Source: Aliihoeflea aestuarii
GTDB taxonomy: Bacteria; Pseudomonadota; Alphaproteobacteria; Rhizobiales; Rhizobiaceae
Assembly (NCBI RefSeq): GCF_024105665.1
Contig: NZ_JAAAMK010000009.1
Coordinates: 1-64,000 of the forward strand
Length of the DNA stretch: 64,000 bases
Reading direction: 5' to 3'
Shown here: in pieces, positions 21,412 through 31,582 of the stretch
Numbering within the stretch: the first letter of the stretch is position 1
How the letters are laid out: each line of letters opens with the position of its first letter
The notes under the pieces: generated by a model
Told to the model about the DNA's origin: nothing
Databases searched by the model: none
The model's input: only the letters and a program-made list of their open reading frames with translations
Translations under genes and position numbers: made by a program

Positions 21412-22649
21412 CTGCGGTAGTCGCCGTTGATGGCAACATACTCCTTGGTGAGATCGCAGGTCCAGACCGTCGCCTGCCCGTCGCCAAGACCGAGATCGAC
21501 CCGAATGTCGACTTCATCGCCGGTCATATAGGCCGACACGGCTTCCTCGGAATAGCCGGGATCGCGCTCGCCCTGATGCGCCACGCGGATATCGCCGAAC
21601 CAGATCGCCAGAAGGTCGCGGTCGGCGGGTTCGCCCGCCTTGCCGACGGCCATGACGACGCGGCCCCAATTGGCGTCCTCGCCGGCGACCGCGGTCTTGA
21701 CCAGCGGCGAGTTGGCGATCGAAAGCGCGATCTTCTTTGCCGATACGTCGCTTTCCGCACCCGTCACTGTGATGCCGATCTGCTTGCGCGCGCCCTCTCC
21801 GTCGCGCACGACCTGCAAGGCAAGCGCCCTGAGCAGCCCGTCGAGGGCTTCGCGGAAGTCGGACAGCCTTGGATCGGCCGCGTCCTCGATATGCGGTGCG
21901 CCACGCTTTTCGGCGGCTCCCGTGGCGAACAGCATCAGCGTGTCCGAGGTGGAGGTGTCGCTGTCGACCGTGACGGCGTTGAACGTGCCGTCGACGCCAT
22001 TGCCCAAAATGTCCTGCAATGCCTGCGCGCCGATCGGCGCGTCGGTGGCGACGAAGGACAGCATCGTCGCCATGTCCGGCGCGATCATCCCCGCGCCCTT
22101 GGCGATGCCGTTGATCGTGACGGACACGCCGTCGATCTTCACCGTCGCGGTCAAATATTTCGGGTAGGTATCGGTCGTCATGATCGCCTTGCCGGCCTCG
22201 GCCCACAGGCCCGGCTCGGCGCGGGCGACCATGTCGCCCAGAAGATGTGCGAACTTCATCGCATCGAGCGGTTCGCCGATGACGCCCGTCGAAGCCAGGA
22301 AAACCTCGGCTTCGGCACCGCCGGCGGCCCTGGCCGCGATTTTCCCCGTCAACGAGGTTGTCTCGCGTCCCTTCTTGCCGGTGAAAGCGTTGGCGTTGCC
22401 CGAATTGACCACGAGGATGCGCGCCTTGCCGCCGGGCAGATTGGCCCGGCAGAAATCCACCGGTGCGGACGGGCATTTCGAGCGCGTGAAGACACCCGCG
22501 ACCGTGGTGCCTTCATCGAAGACCATCGCCAGCAGGTCCGTGCGGCCCTTGTATTTGATGCCGGCCTCCGCAGTCGCGATCCGCACGCCGTCGATGGGCG
22601 GCATCTGCGGATAGGTTTTCGGAGCGAGCGGAGAGACGGTATCGGACAT
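21408..22649 (-). CDS. argJ: Bifunctional ornithine acetyltransferase / N-acetylglutamate synthase ArgJ
   Basis: This 413-residue enzyme transfers acetyl from N-acetylornithine to glutamate in the cyclic arginine pathway, and in bifunctional forms also from acetyl-CoA. The self-cleavage site between Ala and Thr lies in [16 protein letters not shown] (about 175-190), giving alpha and beta chains. Other family features are [13 protein letters not shown] (about 102) and the C-terminal [10 protein letters not shown]. It lies 24 bp after ppiC and overlaps the GNAT gene by 4 bp. Confidence 0.97.
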   Translation of the reverse strand: MSDTVSPLAPKTYPQMPPIDGVRIATAEAGIKYKGRTDLLAMVFDEGTTVAGVFTRSKCPSAPVDFCRANLPGGKARILVVNSGNANAFTGKKGRETTSLTGKIAARAAGGAEAEVFLASTGVIGEPLDAMKFAHLLGDMVARAEPGLWAEAGKAIMTTDTYPKYLTATVKIDGVSVTINGIAKGAGMIAPDMATMLSFVATDAPIGAQALQDILGNGVDGTFNAVTVDSDTSTSDTLMLFATGAAEKRGAPHIEDAADPRLSDFREALDGLLRALALQVVRDGEGARKQIGITVTGAESDVSAKKIALSIANSPLVKTAVAGEDANWGRVVMAVGKAGEPADRDLLAIWFGDIRVAHQGERDPGYSEEAVSAYMTGDEVDIRVDLGLGDGQATVWTCDLTKEYVAINGDYRS

Positions 22650-22673
22650 GCGCGGACCTGCCGAAGCGTGCGT

Positions 22674-23636
22674 TTACTGGGCGGGTTCTGTGGTCTCGTC
22701 GGACGGCGCCGTTTCGAGCGGGCTTTCGGCGCCTGATTCGGCGTCCGATTCGCTGGCCGCACCTGGCTGCGATGCCGCTTCCATCGCGTCCAGCGTCGCC
22801 TTGAGTTCCGCATCGGCGATTTCGACATCGGCGGCGGCGCGGATGTCCTCGACCGCCTCGAAATAACGCTCGCGCAACAGGACCGAGCGGATCTGCGGGC
22901 CGACCTGCTCGAAAGCGGGCGGTTGCTGCTGACGTTTGTCCTCGACCTTGATGACGTGCCAGCCGAACTGCGTCTGGATCGGCTCGGCCGAGTATGCACC
23001 GGCATCCATCGCGAACGCAGCCTGCTCGAACTCCGGCACCATCTGGCCTTGAGCGAAATAGCCGAGATCGCCGCCCTGCGCTGCCGCTCCATCGGTCGAA
23101 TGCTCGCGCGCGAGTTCCTCGAAATCCGCGCCGCCATCGAGCTGCTCGATAAGCGCCTGCGCCTCTTCCTCGGTTTCGACGATGATGTGGCGCGCGCGAA
23201 CCTCTTCGCCGGTCGGCGCATTTGCAATTTCCTGGTCGTAGCGGGCGCGCACTTCCTCGTCGGTCACGCCGGCTGCGATGGTCTGTTCGATGAATGCGCT
23301 GTGCAGGGCGCGCTCGCGCAGGAACGTCATCTGACGCTGGAATTCATCGCCGTCGGCCAGTCCCTCTTCCTCGGCCCTGTCGGCGAGAAGACGGATTTCA
23401 ATGAGCGCGGAAAGGGCGGCGGCGCGGCGCTGTTCGGGCGAAAGCTGTGCGAATTGCTGCTCCAGTCCCTGAAGCGCCAACTCCAGATCGCCTTCCGTCA
23501 CATCCTCGCCATTGATGGTCGCGACGACCGCGCTAGGGTCGACGGCGGGAGCCGCCTCGTCCTGCGCCAAAGAAGCCCCCGTGGTCAGCGCCACGAGCGC
23601 GACGGCGGTGGACAGGCGACGGATCATACTGTTCAT
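22674..23636 (-). CDS. Peptidyl-prolyl cis-trans isomerase, parvulin type (PpiC/SurA-like)
   Basis: This 320-residue exported foldase has a signal peptide (MNSMIRRLSTAVALVALTTG, cut near SLAQ), an N-terminal SurA-like helical region (about 35-160) and a parvulin domain (about 165-265). The domain shows RARHIIVETEEEA, GGDLGYFAQGQMVPEF and GWHVIKVEDKR. The C-terminus is an acidic low-complexity tail rich in Ala, Ser and Glu. It likely helps outer-membrane protein folding. The ATG at 23636 is chosen for the signal peptide and a GGAG 6 bases upstream. It is divergent from secA and first in its operon. Confidence 0.93.
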   Translation of the reverse strand: MNSMIRRLSTAVALVALTTGASLAQDEAAPAVDPSAVVATINGEDVTEGDLELALQGLEQQFAQLSPEQRRAAALSALIEIRLLADRAEEEGLADGDEFQRQMTFLRERALHSAFIEQTIAAGVTDEEVRARYDQEIANAPTGEEVRARHIIVETEEEAQALIEQLDGGADFEELAREHSTDGAAAQGGDLGYFAQGQMVPEFEQAAFAMDAGAYSAEPIQTQFGWHVIKVEDKRQQQPPAFEQVGPQIRSVLLRERYFEAVEDIRAAADVEIADAELKATLDAMEAASQPGAASESDAESGAESPLETAPSDETTEPAQ

Positions 23637-23721
23637 GAAGACACTCCGGTGAAGGTTCGATGTTCTTTTCAGCCGTTGCGAATGTGGCGGAATTCCGCAT
23701 TTGACGGCATTTGCGGCGGCG

Positions 23722-23750
23722 TTGACATCGCTTGTGCCCCCTCTTATCTG
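23722..23750 (+). promoter_or_regulatory. Sigma-70-type promoter of secA
   Basis: A perfect TTGACA (23722-23727), a 17-bp spacer and TATCTG (23745-23750) lie about 120 bp before the secA ATG in the 233-bp divergent region. Confidence 0.65.
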
Positions 23751-23869
23751 TCCTTCGACTTGGCGTCCAGAACCCATTTCCGGACGCTTTTTATTGTTTA
23801 ACGCGCCCTTGCATCAGCAAACCGGCGCACCGGTTCACCCGGTTGGCTTTCTTATTGAAAGGACCTTTG

Positions 23870-26587
23870 ATGGTCAGTCTCGCTGGCTTTGCGCGCAAGA
23901 TTTTCGGTTCCTCGAACGATCGGCGCATCAAGGGACTGCGACCCCGGGTCGAGGCAATTAACGCTCTGGAAAGCGAAATTTCCGCCCTCACCGACGAGCA
24001 GTTGCGTGCCCGCACCGAAGAATTTCGAAAGCAGATCGCGGACGGAACGTCGATCGACGACCTTCTCATTCCGGCCTTCGCGACGGTTCGCGAAGCCTCG
24101 AAGCGGGCGCTCGGCCTGAGGCCGTTCGATGTCCAGCTCATCGGCGGCATGGTTCTGCACGAAGGTGGAATTTCCGAAATGCGCACGGGCGAAGGCAAGA
24201 CGCTCGTCGCCACGCTTCCCGTCTATCTGAACGCGCTTGCCGGCAAGGGCGTCCACGTCGTCACGGTCAACGACTATCTCGCCCGCCGCGATGCCGAGTG
24301 GATGAGCAAGGTCTACGGCTTCCTCGGTCTGTCGACCGGCATCATCGTGCATGGTCTTTCCGACGAGGAGCGCAAGGCGGCCTACGCATGCGACGTGACC
24401 TACGCGACCAACAACGAACTCGGCTTCGACTACCTTCGCGACAACATGAAGTACGAACGCGCGCAGATGGTCCAGCGCGGCCATCATTTCGCGATCGTCG
24501 ACGAGGTTGATTCGATCCTAATCGACGAGGCCCGCACGCCGCTCATCATTTCGGGTCCGCTCGAGGATCGCTCCGAACTCTATAACCAGATCAACGCATT
24601 TATCCCGAATCTGGTCGCCGAAGACTACGAGATCGACGAAAAGCAGCGCACGGCGACCTTCACCGAAGAAGGCACGGAAAAGCTCGAGAACCTGCTTCGC
24701 GAAGCGGGACTTTTGAAGGGCGCCTCGCTCTACGACGTCGAGAATGTCGCAATCGTCCACCACGTCAACAACGCGCTCAAGGCGCATCGCCTTTTCCAGC
24801 GCGACAAGGACTACATCGTCAGGAACGGCGAGGTCGTCATCATCGACGAGTTCACCGGCCGCATGATGCCGGGGCGGCGCTTCTCCGAGGGGCTGCATCA
24901 GGCTCTGGAAGCCAAGGAACGCGTCAAGATTCATCCCGAGAACCAGACGCTCGCCTCGATCACCTTCCAGAACTATTTCCGCATGTATTCGAAGCTGGCC
25001 GGCATGACCGGCACGGCTCAGACCGAGGCGGAAGAATTCGGCAATATCTACGGCCTTGGCGTTTCCGACATTCCGACCAATCTGCCCGTCCAGCGTCTCG
25101 ATGAAGACGACGAAGTCTATCGCACTGTCGAGGAGAAATACCGGGCGATCGTTCGCGAGATCAAGGAAGCGAGCGAGAAGGGACAGCCGGTCCTCGTCGG
25201 CACGACCTCGATCGAAAAGTCCGAACAGCTCGCGGAACGTCTCAGGAAAGACGGATTTACCGATTTTCAGGTGCTGAACGCGCGCCATCACGAGCAGGAA
25301 GCGTCGATCGTCGCGCAGGCCGGCAAGCCCGGCGCGATCACCATCGCGACCAACATGGCCGGCCGCGGCACCGACATCCAGCTCGGCGGCAATGCCGACA
25401 TGCGCGTCGCCCAGGAACTCGGCGACATGCCCGAAGGCCCGGACCGCGATGCCAAGGAGGCGGCGATCCACGCCGACATCAAGCGCCTGAAGGACAAGGC
25501 GCTGGCAGCCGGCGGCCTTTACGTCCTCGCCACGGAACGCCACGAATCGCGCCGCATCGACAACCAGCTACGCGGCCGCTCAGGCCGTCAGGGCGATCCG
25601 GGCCGGTCCAAGTTCTTCCTGTCGCTTCAGGACGATTTGATGCGCATTTTCGGCTCGGACCGCATGGATTCCATGCTGACCAAGCTCGGGCTCAAGGAAG
25701 ATGAGGCCATCATCCATCCCTGGATCAACAAGGCTCTGGAGAAGGCGCAGAAGAAGGTCGAGGCGCGCAATTTCGACATCCGCAAGAACCTTCTGAAATA
25801 CGATGACGTCATGAACGACCAGCGCAAGGTCGTCTTCGACCAACGCATCCAGTTGATGGAAGGCGGCAGCGTCACCGAGACGGTCTCGGAAATGCGCGAG
25901 GACGTCGTCGACGACCTCGTGGCGCGCCACATTCCAGAGAACGCCTATGCCGAGCAGTGGGAAATTCCCGAACTGAAGGAAGCGGTCCGCGAGGGGCTCA
26001 ACCTCGATCTGCCCATCGACGAATGGGCGGCCGAGGAAGGCATCGACGAGGAAGCGATCCGCGAGCGCCTCATGGAGGCCGCCAATGTCGCCGCCGCGGA
26101 CCGCGCCGAGCGGTTCGGGCCGGAGGTCATGACCTATGTGGAAAAGTCGGTCATGCTCCAGACGCTCGACAGCCTGTGGCGCGAGCATCTGGTCAATCTC
26201 GACCATCTGCGCTCCGTGGTCGGCTTCCGCGGCTATGCCCAGCGCGATCCGTTGAACGAGTACAAGACCGAGGCGTTCGAGCTGTTCCAGTCGATGCTGA
26301 CCAGTCTGCGCCAGGTCGTCACCAGCCAGTTGATGCGTGTCGAACTCGTCCGCCAGGCGGCAGACGCCCCGCCGCCGCAGGCCCCTGCGATGCAGGGCCA
26401 CCACGAGGATCCGCTGACCGGCGAGGACGAGTTGTCCTCGCAATCGCAAGCCGACGATAATCGCATCGTCGCGCCCGAAGACCGCGATGCGAACGATCCG
26501 GGCACCTGGGGCAAGGTCGGCCGCAACGAGGCGTGTCCCTGCGGCTCCGGCAAGAAATACAAGCATTGCCACGGCGCGTTCGCCTGA
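23870..26587 (+). CDS. secA: Preprotein translocase ATPase SecA
   Basis: This 905-residue motor drives proteins through SecYEG. It has the DEAD-like motor with [14 protein letters not shown] (about 103), [16 protein letters not shown], the preprotein cross-linking domain, the second nucleotide-binding fold with [15 protein letters not shown], the helical scaffold, and the C-terminal zinc-binding [14 protein letters not shown] that contacts SecB. Start is the ATG at 23870 ([13 protein letters not shown]), with GAAAGGA 8 bases upstream. It has its own promoter and a long 3' hairpin. Confidence 0.99.
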   Translation: MVSLAGFARKIFGSSNDRRIKGLRPRVEAINALESEISALTDEQLRARTEEFRKQIADGTSIDDLLIPAFATVREASKRALGLRPFDVQLIGGMVLHEGGISEMRTGEGKTLVATLPVYLNALAGKGVHVVTVNDYLARRDAEWMSKVYGFLGLSTGIIVHGLSDEERKAAYACDVTYATNNELGFDYLRDNMKYERAQMVQRGHHFAIVDEVDSILIDEARTPLIISGPLEDRSELYNQINAFIPNLVAEDYEIDEKQRTATFTEEGTEKLENLLREAGLLKGASLYDVENVAIVHHVNNALKAHRLFQRDKDYIVRNGEVVIIDEFTGRMMPGRRFSEGLHQALEAKERVKIHPENQTLASITFQNYFRMYSKLAGMTGTAQTEAEEFGNIYGLGVSDIPTNLPVQRLDEDDEVYRTVEEKYRAIVREIKEASEKGQPVLVGTTSIEKSEQLAERLRKDGFTDFQVLNARHHEQEASIVAQAGKPGAITIATNMAGRGTDIQLGGNADMRVAQELGDMPEGPDRDAKEAAIHADIKRLKDKALAAGGLYVLATERHESRRIDNQLRGRSGRQGDPGRSKFFLSLQDDLMRIFGSDRMDSMLTKLGLKEDEAIIHPWINKALEKAQKKVEARNFDIRKNLLKYDDVMNDQRKVVFDQRIQLMEGGSVTETVSEMREDVVDDLVARHIPENAYAEQWEIPELKEAVREGLNLDLPIDEWAAEEGIDEEAIRERLMEAANVAAADRAERFGPEVMTYVEKSVMLQTLDSLWREHLVNLDHLRSVVGFRGYAQRDPLNEYKTEAFELFQSMLTSLRQVVTSQLMRVELVRQAADAPPPQAPAMQGHHEDPLTGEDELSSQSQADDNRIVAPEDRDANDPGTWGKVGRNEACPCGSGKKYKHCHGAFA

Positions 26588-26617
26588 AGCGCGGTTTCCT
26601 CTGATCTCATGGGCAAA

Positions 26618-26651
26618 GCCGATGCCGGTCACGATTTTGACCGGCATCGGC
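26618..26651 (+). terminator. Long perfect hairpin after secA
   Basis: A 14-bp perfect stem (GCCGATGCCGGTCA with its complement, 6-base loop) lies 30 bp past the secA stop. No T-run follows, so it may end transcription weakly or protect the mRNA 3' end. Confidence 0.6.
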
Positions 26652-26754
26652 GGAAACCCGTCTTTAGGAAAAGTGCGAACCGCACTCCGAACCGTTTCTT
26701 AAAGTCTTTGGCCCTATTCAATCAGGCTTGGGCATAGGAACGGAAGGCTGAAGC

Positions 26755-28170
26755 GTGCGAGTATCCGCTGCAATGACAGCCGAGCGCATTCTGCCGCGAC
26801 GGCTCGCAGTGCGCGCGCGTCCCTATCTGGAAACCTTCGACGCGCTCGCTTTCGGCAAGGATGAGCGCAGCCATGCGGCGCGCATGTCGATGACGGCGTT
26901 CGCAGTGCGCATCGCATCGGCCGCGATCGCATTCGCAAGCCAGGTATTTCTGGCCCGCTGGATGGGCGGCTTCGAATATGGCGTGTTCGTCCTGGTCTGG
27001 ACGGCCATCCTGATCCTCGGCAATCTGTCCTGCCTCGGGTTCCACACATCGATCATCCGCTTCATTCCCGAATATCGAAGCCAGTCACGCCATGGCGAAC
27101 TTCGGGGCGTGCTTCTGGCAAGCAAGCTGATAGTGCTCCTCGCCTCGACGGTGATCGCGATCGCCGGCGCGTTCCTGATCCACACGCTCTCCGACCGGAT
27201 CGAATCGCACCATGTCGTCCCCTTTCTGCTCGGTATGATCTGCCTGCCGATGATGGCGCTTTCGGACCTGATGCAGGGCGTGGCGCGCGGACATGCCTGG
27301 CCGTTCAACGCCATGCTGCCGACCTACATCATGCGTCCGCTGCTGATCATCGCGGTCATGGTCGCGGCCGTCGTCGCGGGTGCGCCGGCGACCGCCGAAA
27401 CCGGCATGTATGCCGCGATCGCCGCTGTCTACGTTACGACGCTCTTCCAGCTTCTGACCGTCTCCAACCGCGCCGAGCGTCTGGCGGAACCGGTAAAGCG
27501 GGTCTTCTTCGTGCGCGGCTGGATCGTCGTCTCCCTGCCCGTCTTCCTGATCGAGGGCTTCATCTACATCGTGACGAACGCGGACGTGCTCGTCGTCGGC
27601 TTTTTCCTTGAGCCGACCGACGTCGCCGTCTATTTCGCGACGGTGAAGACGCTGGCGCTCGTCCATTTCGTCTATTTCGCGGTCAAGGCCGGGGCAGCAC
27701 AGCGCTTTTCGAGCCTGGTCCACGGCAAGCAGATGGAAGAACTCTCCGTATTCGCCCGCGACACGGTGCGCTGGACCTTCTGGCCGACGCTCGCGATGGC
27801 CGTCCTGCTGCTTATGGTGGGCGAACCGCTCCTCTGGCTGTTCGGAACCGAGTTCACGGCGGGCTATCCGCTCCTTTTCGTCCTCGTAGCAGGCGTCCTG
27901 GCGCGCTCGACCGTCGGCCCGGCCGAAAGCCTCCTCACCATGAGCGGCTATCAGAACGTCTGCGCGCTCGTCTTCGCCCTGGTCCTTGCCCTCAATGTCG
28001 GCCTGAGTTGCCTTCTCATTCCCGCCTACGGGCTGTGGGGCGCGGCATTCGCGACGGCGCTGGCGATGATGTGCGAGGCGGCGATGCTCGCCTTCACCGT
28101 CAGGCGCAAGCTCGGCATCGACATGTGGATGGGTGCAGGCGCGCCCGTCGCAAAGGAGGCGTCATGGTAG
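26755..28170 (+). CDS. Polysaccharide flippase-like membrane protein (MOP/Wzx type)
   Basis: This 471-residue integral membrane protein has about 12-14 hydrophobic segments and resembles lipopolysaccharide/exopolysaccharide flippases. Typical features are AIAFASQVFLARWMGGFEYGVF (shown here in parts, about 62-83), the IIRFIPEYRSQ segment and GVLARSTVGPAESLLTMSG. The start is a GTG at 26755 with GGAAGG 7 bases upstream; an internal ATG 18 bases later lacks a ribosome site. It overlaps the next gene by 7 bp, so the two probably act together in export or modification of a surface polysaccharide. The polymer is unknown. Confidence 0.85.
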   Translation: MRVSAAMTAERILPRRLAVRARPYLETFDALAFGKDERSHAARMSMTAFAVRIASAAIAFASQVFLARWMGGFEYGVFVLVWTAILILGNLSCLGFHTSIIRFIPEYRSQSRHGELRGVLLASKLIVLLASTVIAIAGAFLIHTLSDRIESHHVVPFLLGMICLPMMALSDLMQGVARGHAWPFNAMLPTYIMRPLLIIAVMVAAVVAGAPATAETGMYAAIAAVYVTTLFQLLTVSNRAERLAEPVKRVFFVRGWIVVSLPVFLIEGFIYIVTNADVLVVGFFLEPTDVAVYFATVKTLALVHFVYFAVKAGAAQRFSSLVHGKQMEELSVFARDTVRWTFWPTLAMAVLLLMVGEPLLWLFGTEFTAGYPLLFVLVAGVLARSTVGPAESLLTMSGYQNVCALVFALVLALNVGLSCLLIPAYGLWGAAFATALAMMCEAAMLAFTVRRKLGIDMWMGAGAPVAKEASW

Positions 28171-29402
28171 CGAAAGCCCCTGCCCCCGCGGCGATGCTCG
28201 GCCATCTCGCGGACGCGCCCGATCGCGGCAACGACATACCGCCGATCATTTCGGGACGACGGCTCGACATCTATCCGGCCTCCAACGGCTACGATCTCGT
28301 GACCGAACTCGACCATCTGGCGTTGCGGGCGATCGAGCCGAACGTGTTCTTCAATCCGCGCTTTCTGGCGCCCGCCATGCCTCGTCTGGAAGATCGTGAG
28401 GTGCGGCTTGCCGTCATGCGCGACGAGCGCGACACGCGAAGCCGTTTGCGGCTGCTCGCGCCGTTCTCTGTCGAGCGCCCGATGTTGCGGATGGGTCCGC
28501 CGATGATCCGCATATGGTCGAGCCCTTTCGGTCCGCTGGGGACGCCGCTGGTCGACCGCGACGACCCGCAGGCGATCATGGAAGACTTTCTGCGCATGAT
28601 CGCAACTTCCGAAAAGGCCCTGCCGAAACTGCTTCAGTTTCCCGACATACGAACGCAAGGCGTCTTCGCCGCGACGCTGCGCGGTGCGAGCGAGGCGCTG
28701 AACCTGCCGATGATCAAGGTGCTGGAATATGAGCGCGCGACGCTGATCTCGGACCTCGACGGCGACGCCTATCTGCGTCTGTCGCTGAGCAAGAATCATT
28801 ACCGCGAATTGCGCCGGCTCGAACGGCGGCTCGCCGAGACGGGCGAGATCGTCTACGACATCGCCGAAACGCCCGCCGACACGCGTCTGGCGATCGAGAC
28901 GTTCCTTTCGCTGGAAGCGGGCGGCTGGAAAGGTCGAGCGGGCACTGCGATGATCACCGACCGTTTCCGCGCCGCCTTCGTGCGCGAGGCGATCGCCGAC
29001 CTCAGCGAGCGGGCCATGTGTCGCATTCACACGCTGTCCATCGCCGGCCGCCCGATCGCATCGCTCGTGGTGCTGCTCGAATCCGGAATCGCCTATACGT
29101 GGAAGACGGCTTTCGACGAGACCTATTCGGCCTATTCGCCGGGCACCCTCCTGATGATGGCGGTAACCAGGCACCATCTGGAGGACTTGAACGTCGCGAT
29201 GAGCGATTCCTGCGCGGTTCCCGACCATCCCGTGATGAATAGGCTCTGGCAGGAGCGCGCCCCCATGGCCACGTTCGTCGTCGGCCTCGAGCCGGGCTCG
29301 GATCGCCTGGCGAACGCCGCCGCGCGAGGCCTTGCGCGCGAGGCCCGCATGCGAAATCTAATGCGGCAAGCGCGCCGACGCTTGCGCCGGCCATTCAACT
29401 GA
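28164..29402 (+). CDS. GNAT-fold acyltransferase-like protein (BcsL/CelD-like)
   Basis: This 412-residue cytoplasmic protein belongs to the acetyltransferase-like group found in polysaccharide loci (CelD/BcsL-like, GNAT_6 type). The conserved C-terminal half has YLRLSLSKNHYRELRRLERR (about 200-219), ETFLSLEAGGWKGRAGTA (about 250) and AFDETYSAYSPGTLLMM (about 315). The ATG at 28164 has AAAGGAGG upstream and overlaps the flippase stop. An acyl transfer to a lipid-linked sugar is plausible but inferred from context. Confidence 0.82.
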   Translation: MVAKAPAPAAMLGHLADAPDRGNDIPPIISGRRLDIYPASNGYDLVTELDHLALRAIEPNVFFNPRFLAPAMPRLEDREVRLAVMRDERDTRSRLRLLAPFSVERPMLRMGPPMIRIWSSPFGPLGTPLVDRDDPQAIMEDFLRMIATSEKALPKLLQFPDIRTQGVFAATLRGASEALNLPMIKVLEYERATLISDLDGDAYLRLSLSKNHYRELRRLERRLAETGEIVYDIAETPADTRLAIETFLSLEAGGWKGRAGTAMITDRFRAAFVREAIADLSERAMCRIHTLSIAGRPIASLVVLLESGIAYTWKTAFDETYSAYSPGTLLMMAVTRHHLEDLNVAMSDSCAVPDHPVMNRLWQERAPMATFVVGLEPGSDRLANAAARGLAREARMRNLMRQARRRLRRPFN

Positions 29403-29504
29403 TCGATCTGCAACGCTTGCTTTTCGATGATGACCGGACGATGTAGAACATGCGGGTGCCCAGAGCCTTCGCCACGAAATTGCGGTGCGACGAGAGAATA
29501 GCCG

Positions 29505-29747
29505 ATGGATTCCGATAGATTTGCCCTGAACCTGATGATCGTCTTCGGCAGCCTGATCGTTGGTGGCCTGATGCTCGCCGGCCTCATCTGGCCCGATAAG
29601 CCCACATTCCTCTACGCGCTCGGCAGCGCCGTCTCGATATGGTTCTGCTCCTTCGCCGTCATGTTCGACCGCAAGGGCGTCTATCTTCTCCTGCTGGTCA
29701 TCGCGATCGGTCTGGTCGGCGCGTCGGTCACCGCCTTCGTTCGGTAG
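29505..29747 (+). CDS. Small inner-membrane protein, hypothetical
   Basis: This 80-residue protein has two or three hydrophobic stretches (about 7-27, 34-53 and 58-77) with short polar links (IWPDKPT, FDRKG). No motif reveals a function. The ATG at 29505 lacks a strong ribosome site (GAGA nearby). It follows the acyltransferase gene by 102 bp. Confidence 0.65.
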   Translation: MDSDRFALNLMIVFGSLIVGGLMLAGLIWPDKPTFLYALGSAVSIWFCSFAVMFDRKGVYLLLLVIAIGLVGASVTAFVR

Positions 29748-29862
29748 TACCGTCAACGCATGGAACGGCCCGTGCGGTCGCGCGGGCCGGCACGCATAAA
29801 ACTCACGTCTTTTCAGCCGGTGCTACGTGTGCTTACCTTGCGGCAAAGGAAGGGGACACGTT

Positions 29863-30192
29863 ATGCGAGCATCCGTGGTGAGCGCGCTGTCATGCGCTGC
29901 CTTCGTTCTGGCCGGCTGCGTCACCGAGCGAAGTTACGGGCAGGCTCAGGAGATCGTCAGAGGCAGCCCCGCCGCGCGGCAGGAAGCAATCAATCGATGC
30001 GCCAGAGGCATCAATGAAGGTTCGGCGGCTCGCCGGGCCGAGATTGCGCGTATCGTCAATGTCAGCCCTCGCAGCAATGTCGGACGCACCTATTGCACGC
30101 GCGCCTTCACCGGCATCGCGAACGGCCGCATCAGCTACGAAGACTTCCGTACGCGAAGCCCACAATTCATCCGTGTCGTTCAGGGCAGGTAG
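29863..30192 (+). CDS. Small lipoprotein, hypothetical
   Basis: This 109-residue protein has a lipoprotein signal: MRASVVSALSCAAFVLAGC, with lipobox LAGC and acylated Cys near residue 19. The mature part is basic and helical, with NRCARGINEGSAARRAEIAR and YCTRAFTGIANGRISYEDFR; two further Cys could form a disulfide. AAGGAAGGGGA lies just upstream, fixing the start at 29863. I recognise the type from Hyphomicrobiales but know no function. Confidence 0.8.
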   Translation: MRASVVSALSCAAFVLAGCVTERSYGQAQEIVRGSPAARQEAINRCARGINEGSAARRAEIARIVNVSPRSNVGRTYCTRAFTGIANGRISYEDFRTRSPQFIRVVQGR

Positions 30193-30226
30193 CGGCGGAC
30201 AGCGATTCAGCGCCGATGAGGCTCGC

Positions 30227-30664
30227 GTGATTTTCAAAGCCGGCTCCTTTCCAATGCATATTTCGCTCGCGATGGCGCTTGGTTGCATCGTCACGCTGGC
30301 ACACGCGCAGGACGACATACATACCGGCCAGCGCCCTGTCCTTTGCGCCTGGGGCATCTATGTCGAGTTGGCGAAATATGGCGAGATTTGCAAGCTGGAC
30401 GAAAACCGCGACTTTCTCGATGCGCTCGACGCCAACATAGCTCGCATGGACGAATTCATCCTGCGCAACTCCGATTTCACCCGCGAGCAGCTCGATGCGT
30501 GGCAAGCGGTGCCGACCGACGTCGATGCCGATATCTGCGAAGCCGGTAGCGAGATGAGGATGATATTCGAAAGCGTCCTCGACTACCCGATCGAGCAGAT
30601 GAACGCGCAAACCGACGAATTACTCGCGGTCGATCGCCCTCCGCTCGCCGATCCCTGTCTGTGA
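30227..30664 (+). CDS. Secreted hypothetical protein with four cysteines
   Basis: This 145-residue protein has an N-terminal signal peptide ending near VTLAHAQ. The mature part has four Cys outside the signal (VLCAWG, EICKLD, DICEAG, DPCL), suggesting two disulfides in the periplasm. I chose the GTG at 30227, which has GATGAGG upstream; the ATG at 30254 would still give a shorter signal peptide. It follows the lipoprotein gene by 34 bp and may be co-transcribed. No family is recognised. Confidence 0.62.
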   Translation: MIFKAGSFPMHISLAMALGCIVTLAHAQDDIHTGQRPVLCAWGIYVELAKYGEICKLDENRDFLDALDANIARMDEFILRNSDFTREQLDAWQAVPTDVDADICEAGSEMRMIFESVLDYPIEQMNAQTDELLAVDRPPLADPCL

Positions 30665-30822
30665 TCGTGTGCCGTGACTGTCGGTTCGGGCATCACCCTC
30701 GCCTCTCCGGACATCGGCGATTGCCCGCACACGGGAGGGCTGACCCTGCGATTCGAAGCGACAATCCGCCTGCCTTGCGCTGCCCTCGCCCCGCGCGTTC
30801 CTGACACAGGCGGCGTGCATCG

Positions 30823-31578
30823 ATGCTGATGCTCTATCTCTTTCCCCTCGCTGTCCTTGGTGCCTTTGTCGCCGTGGTCGCCGACGCCGTCCGGTTTCGC
30901 TCGCTACTGGAAGTTCGGGCAGGTGTCGGACTCGTTCTCGGCGGGCTGGTCGCCTCCTACGGGCTGGCGCTCGTCCTCCTCGCGCTCAATCCCACATTTG
31001 AGCACAACAATTCCGTGTCCCGGATGAACGTGCGGGAAATCTTTGTCTGGGCGCTGGAGATTGCCGGCTGGCTGGCGCTTGTGATCGTGCCGGCCGCCTT
31101 CGGCCTGTGGTCCTTGCTGCGTGCGTGGGAACGACGTCGCCACGAGCGGGGCGACGCTTCGGCGTTGCGGCGCATGGGCGAAGGCTTCGAGCCTCATGTC
31201 AACGAGATCGGCGGTCGTCTGTATTATTCCCAACTCGTCGGCTTCGGTCCATCCGAAGTGGAGTTCCGGTTTCCGATCCGGCAACGCGATCTTGCGGTTC
31301 TGCTCGATGAGCCCTGGCGTCGCGCCGTTCTCGAAGTCGCAGGCCATTATATGCTTCAGCACTCGACGATGCCGGGCAGGATCAGGATGACCGAGGCGGA
31401 TTTCCGCCGGGTCGTGCGTGCCGTTCTCCACTCGACACCCGAACAGCTCCAACGTTTCATCACGCGCGTGGGTCGCGACTACAATGTCGACGTGATGTTC
31501 TTCGCCAGCGAGGCGATGGCGCGCCGAACAGCACCGTCCTCAACAGACAAGCGCGCGGCATCGTGCACCGAGACGTGA
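30823..31578 (+). CDS. Membrane protein with cytoplasmic C-terminal domain, hypothetical
   Basis: This 251-residue protein has three hydrophobic segments (about 4-24, 35-57 and 73-98). A soluble C-terminal part (about 105-251) contains YYSQLVGFGPSEVEFRFPIR and HSTPEQLQRFITRVGRDYNV. No known domain is recognised. It converges on the next gene with only 4 bp between the stops. Confidence 0.65.
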   Translation: MLMLYLFPLAVLGAFVAVVADAVRFRSLLEVRAGVGLVLGGLVASYGLALVLLALNPTFEHNNSVSRMNVREIFVWALEIAGWLALVIVPAAFGLWSLLRAWERRRHERGDASALRRMGEGFEPHVNEIGGRLYYSQLVGFGPSEVEFRFPIRQRDLAVLLDEPWRRAVLEVAGHYMLQHSTMPGRIRMTEADFRRVVRAVLHSTPEQLQRFITRVGRDYNVDVMFFASEAMARRTAPSSTDKRAASCTET

Positions 31579-31582
31579 AGGC

